NCBI GenBank assembly: GCA_947646735.1
Contig: CANTFK010000705.1
Location: 62,001 to 126,000 of the forward strand
Source of the DNA: Peronospora farinosa
Lineage: Eukaryota; Oomycota; Peronosporomycetes; Peronosporales; Peronosporaceae
Direction: 5' to 3'
DNA: 64,000 bases
In this document: positions 62,632-64,000 of the stretch, piece by piece
How positions within the stretch are numbered: the stretch's first letter is position 1
Layout of the letters: each line of letters starts with the position of its first letter
Program-made: the position numbers and the translations under genes
Notes under the pieces: generated by a model
What the model saw: the letters and a program-made list of their open reading frames with translations, nothing else
The model's database searches: none
What the model was told of the DNA's origin: nothing

Positions 62632-63192
62632 TTTTAAAATGGTAGAACAAAGGTAGAAGGGAATCGTAAAGTTGCGCTTAAGTAAGTTACAACTGTAGAT
62701 TGTGGTAGAATAAACGAATGCTATCTGATTCTGCATAGTTTTCATGACTTTGACGGTGACCAACCAATTCTGTTGAGAATGTTATGTTACTCCCTGAGTT
62801 GGTTGTCAACCACAAGCAGCTCAACTTAATTTTTTACGCCTATCGCAAAAAAAGACTACGATAGAGAGGAAGCTTGGACCACATTATAAAACTATCTTAG
62901 TGTTGTTAAAGGGGTGAACGTATAAGAGGACACACCGTTCACGGTCTTTCATCATAAGATCTCGTATAAGTTAACCATAAAGCTCATCCCATTTTTCCTT
63001 GACAACCAGTCGATCTATCCACTTATTGGCTCCTATCGTGCTCCGTACCCCCAATCACGATCCGTCATACTACCCACGCAGCGCATAATAAAATACTTGG
63101 ATACCTAACTAAATACAAAAGTCGTTGACATTCTGAATTTCACCTCATACCCCACAAGTCTTTTGAACTCGATCCAATTCGCCTTTTTTGCC
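62632..63192. other. Divergent intergenic region
   Basis: 561 bp between two divergent start codons; it should hold both promoters. No clear core element was picked out. Confidence 0.5.
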
Positions 63193-64000
63193 ATGACATG
63201 GCTCGGTGCATTGGTCGGAAGGCAACCACGTCGTGTAAGTGACCGCTTTGCATTGCCCAAGCCAACGTGGAAGCAAAGGGTGCAGCACTACGCACCAATT
63301 TTCCGCTGGCTTCCAAATTACAGCATCAAACGCGACCTGAAATTCGATCTGGTAGCTGGAATCACTGTAGCTATGATGCTTATTCCTCAAGAGGTGTCAC
63401 TTTCCACTATCATGCACGTACCAGCTCATCATGGACTCTACACAGCGGCTACATCTCCATTGGTGTACGCCATCTTCGGCTCCAGTACGGTACTGTCAGT
63501 GGCCAGTGGCTCTGAAGTGTCACTTCTAGTAGGCTCGACCCTTGAAAACATTGAAGACCAGGATGAACGCACAGCCACCGGTATCCTTATGGCCTTTCTT
63601 AGTGGCTGTATTTTGCTGTTGGTCCGAATCTTAAACCTTAGTCAGATTGCCGATTTCTTCTCCCGTCCAGTAATGGGCGGCTTTATCTCGGCCGGTGGGC
63701 TGCTCATTATGCTCTCGCAAGTCCCTAATGCTCTTGGTATTAAGGTCAAGTCGTCAGAGTATCCGCCTATGAAAGTGAACGAGGTGTTTAAAAACATCGA
63801 TAACATCAACTTCAATGCCTTCGCAGTCGCTACACTGTCTTGTCTCTACTTGATCGGTATCAAGATGATCAAAAGGCACTTCTTTCCGTCCCCCGTGCTC
63901 ATGCAGCTTTTTGAAAGTGATACGCCACGGACAATGGAACACGGCAAAGTTGAAGAGGAAGAACGTTTCGTGCCGCCTGTGACCAATCCAGGTCATGGAT
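63193..64000 (+). CDS. SulP/SLC26 anion (sulfate) transporter, N-terminal part
   Basis: Open from ATG 63193 to the window end (269 codons). The cytosolic N terminus (KRVQHYAPIFRWLPNYSIKR style, YAPIFRWLPNY) is followed by membrane segments: DLVAGITVAMMLIPQEV (SulP entry helix), HHGLYTAATSPLVYAIFGSS (PxxGLYT-type signature with GSS), GILMAFLSGCILLLVRIL, MGGFISAGGLLIMLSQV and FAVATLSCLYLIGIK. Family members carry sulfate and other anions across membranes. The STAS domain expected at the C terminus is beyond the window. Confidence 0.9.
   Translation, partial: MTWLGALVGRQPRRVSDRFALPKPTWKQRVQHYAPIFRWLPNYSIKRDLKFDLVAGITVAMMLIPQEVSLSTIMHVPAHHGLYTAATSPLVYAIFGSSTVLSVASGSEVSLLVGSTLENIEDQDERTATGILMAFLSGCILLLVRILNLSQIADFFSRPVMGGFISAGGLLIMLSQVPNALGIKVKSSEYPPMKVNEVFKNIDNINFNAFAVATLSCLYLIGIKMIKRHFFPSPVLMQLFESDTPRTMEHGKVEEEERFVPPVTNPGHG

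Overview
The window looks like a piece of an oomycete nuclear genome, probably Peronosporales. This is inferred from the mix of nested Ty3/Gypsy retroelements, gene-dense stretches with introns of about 62-78 bp, and the gene set (retinoblastoma-related protein, PCH2/TRIP13, a PH-AGC kinase). No rRNA, tRNA gene or CRISPR was seen.

Region 1 (1-48.8 kb) is almost entirely nested LTR retrotransposons. A Gypsy element of family C is the substrate. Family B is inserted in its reverse transcriptase (4-bp TSD CTTT, now split by an inversion). Family D (8375-16056) is inserted in its RNase H (5-bp TSD CTTGC). A family-A complex (18876-42781) is inserted in its antisense ORF (4-bp TSD ATGT). The A complex holds a + strand element E1 (LTRs 18876-19952 and 41642-42781), a complete minus-strand element E2 (23050-34697) and, inside E2, an antisense solo LTR (29084-30445; TSD ACAC/GTGT). 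Downstream, a minus-strand C-like element F (45166-48840) faces family C tail to tail. All copies carry stops, frameshifts or deletions, so the region is a retroelement graveyard, although E1 and E2 are nearly intact.

The most unusual theme is that all these element families carry an extra open reading frame on the strand opposite gag-pol, starting beside the 3' LTR and running back toward pol. In A and B the product is a proline/serine-rich, coiled-coil protein with a C-terminal region conserved between two diverged subfamilies. In D it is an Arg/Ser-repeat protein followed by a coiled coil. In C and F it is a coiled-coil protein. In C and D the antisense coiled coil overprints the low-complexity linker of pol and stops at nearly the same pol position. 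Family A also has a dual RNase H: a catalytically dead Ty3-type domain followed by an intact archaeal/cellular-type one. LTRs of A and B contain minisatellites; LTRs of C and D contain arrays of short perfect hairpins.

Region 2 (49.5-64 kb) is host DNA: a DnaJ protein (+), PCH2/TRIP13 (-, seven exons), a large intergenic stretch with a 610-bp insert flanked by 20-bp direct repeats, a PH-domain AGC kinase (+), a retinoblastoma-related protein (-, two exons), a short uncharacterised protein (-) and the start of a SulP/SLC26 anion transporter (+) that runs off the window.
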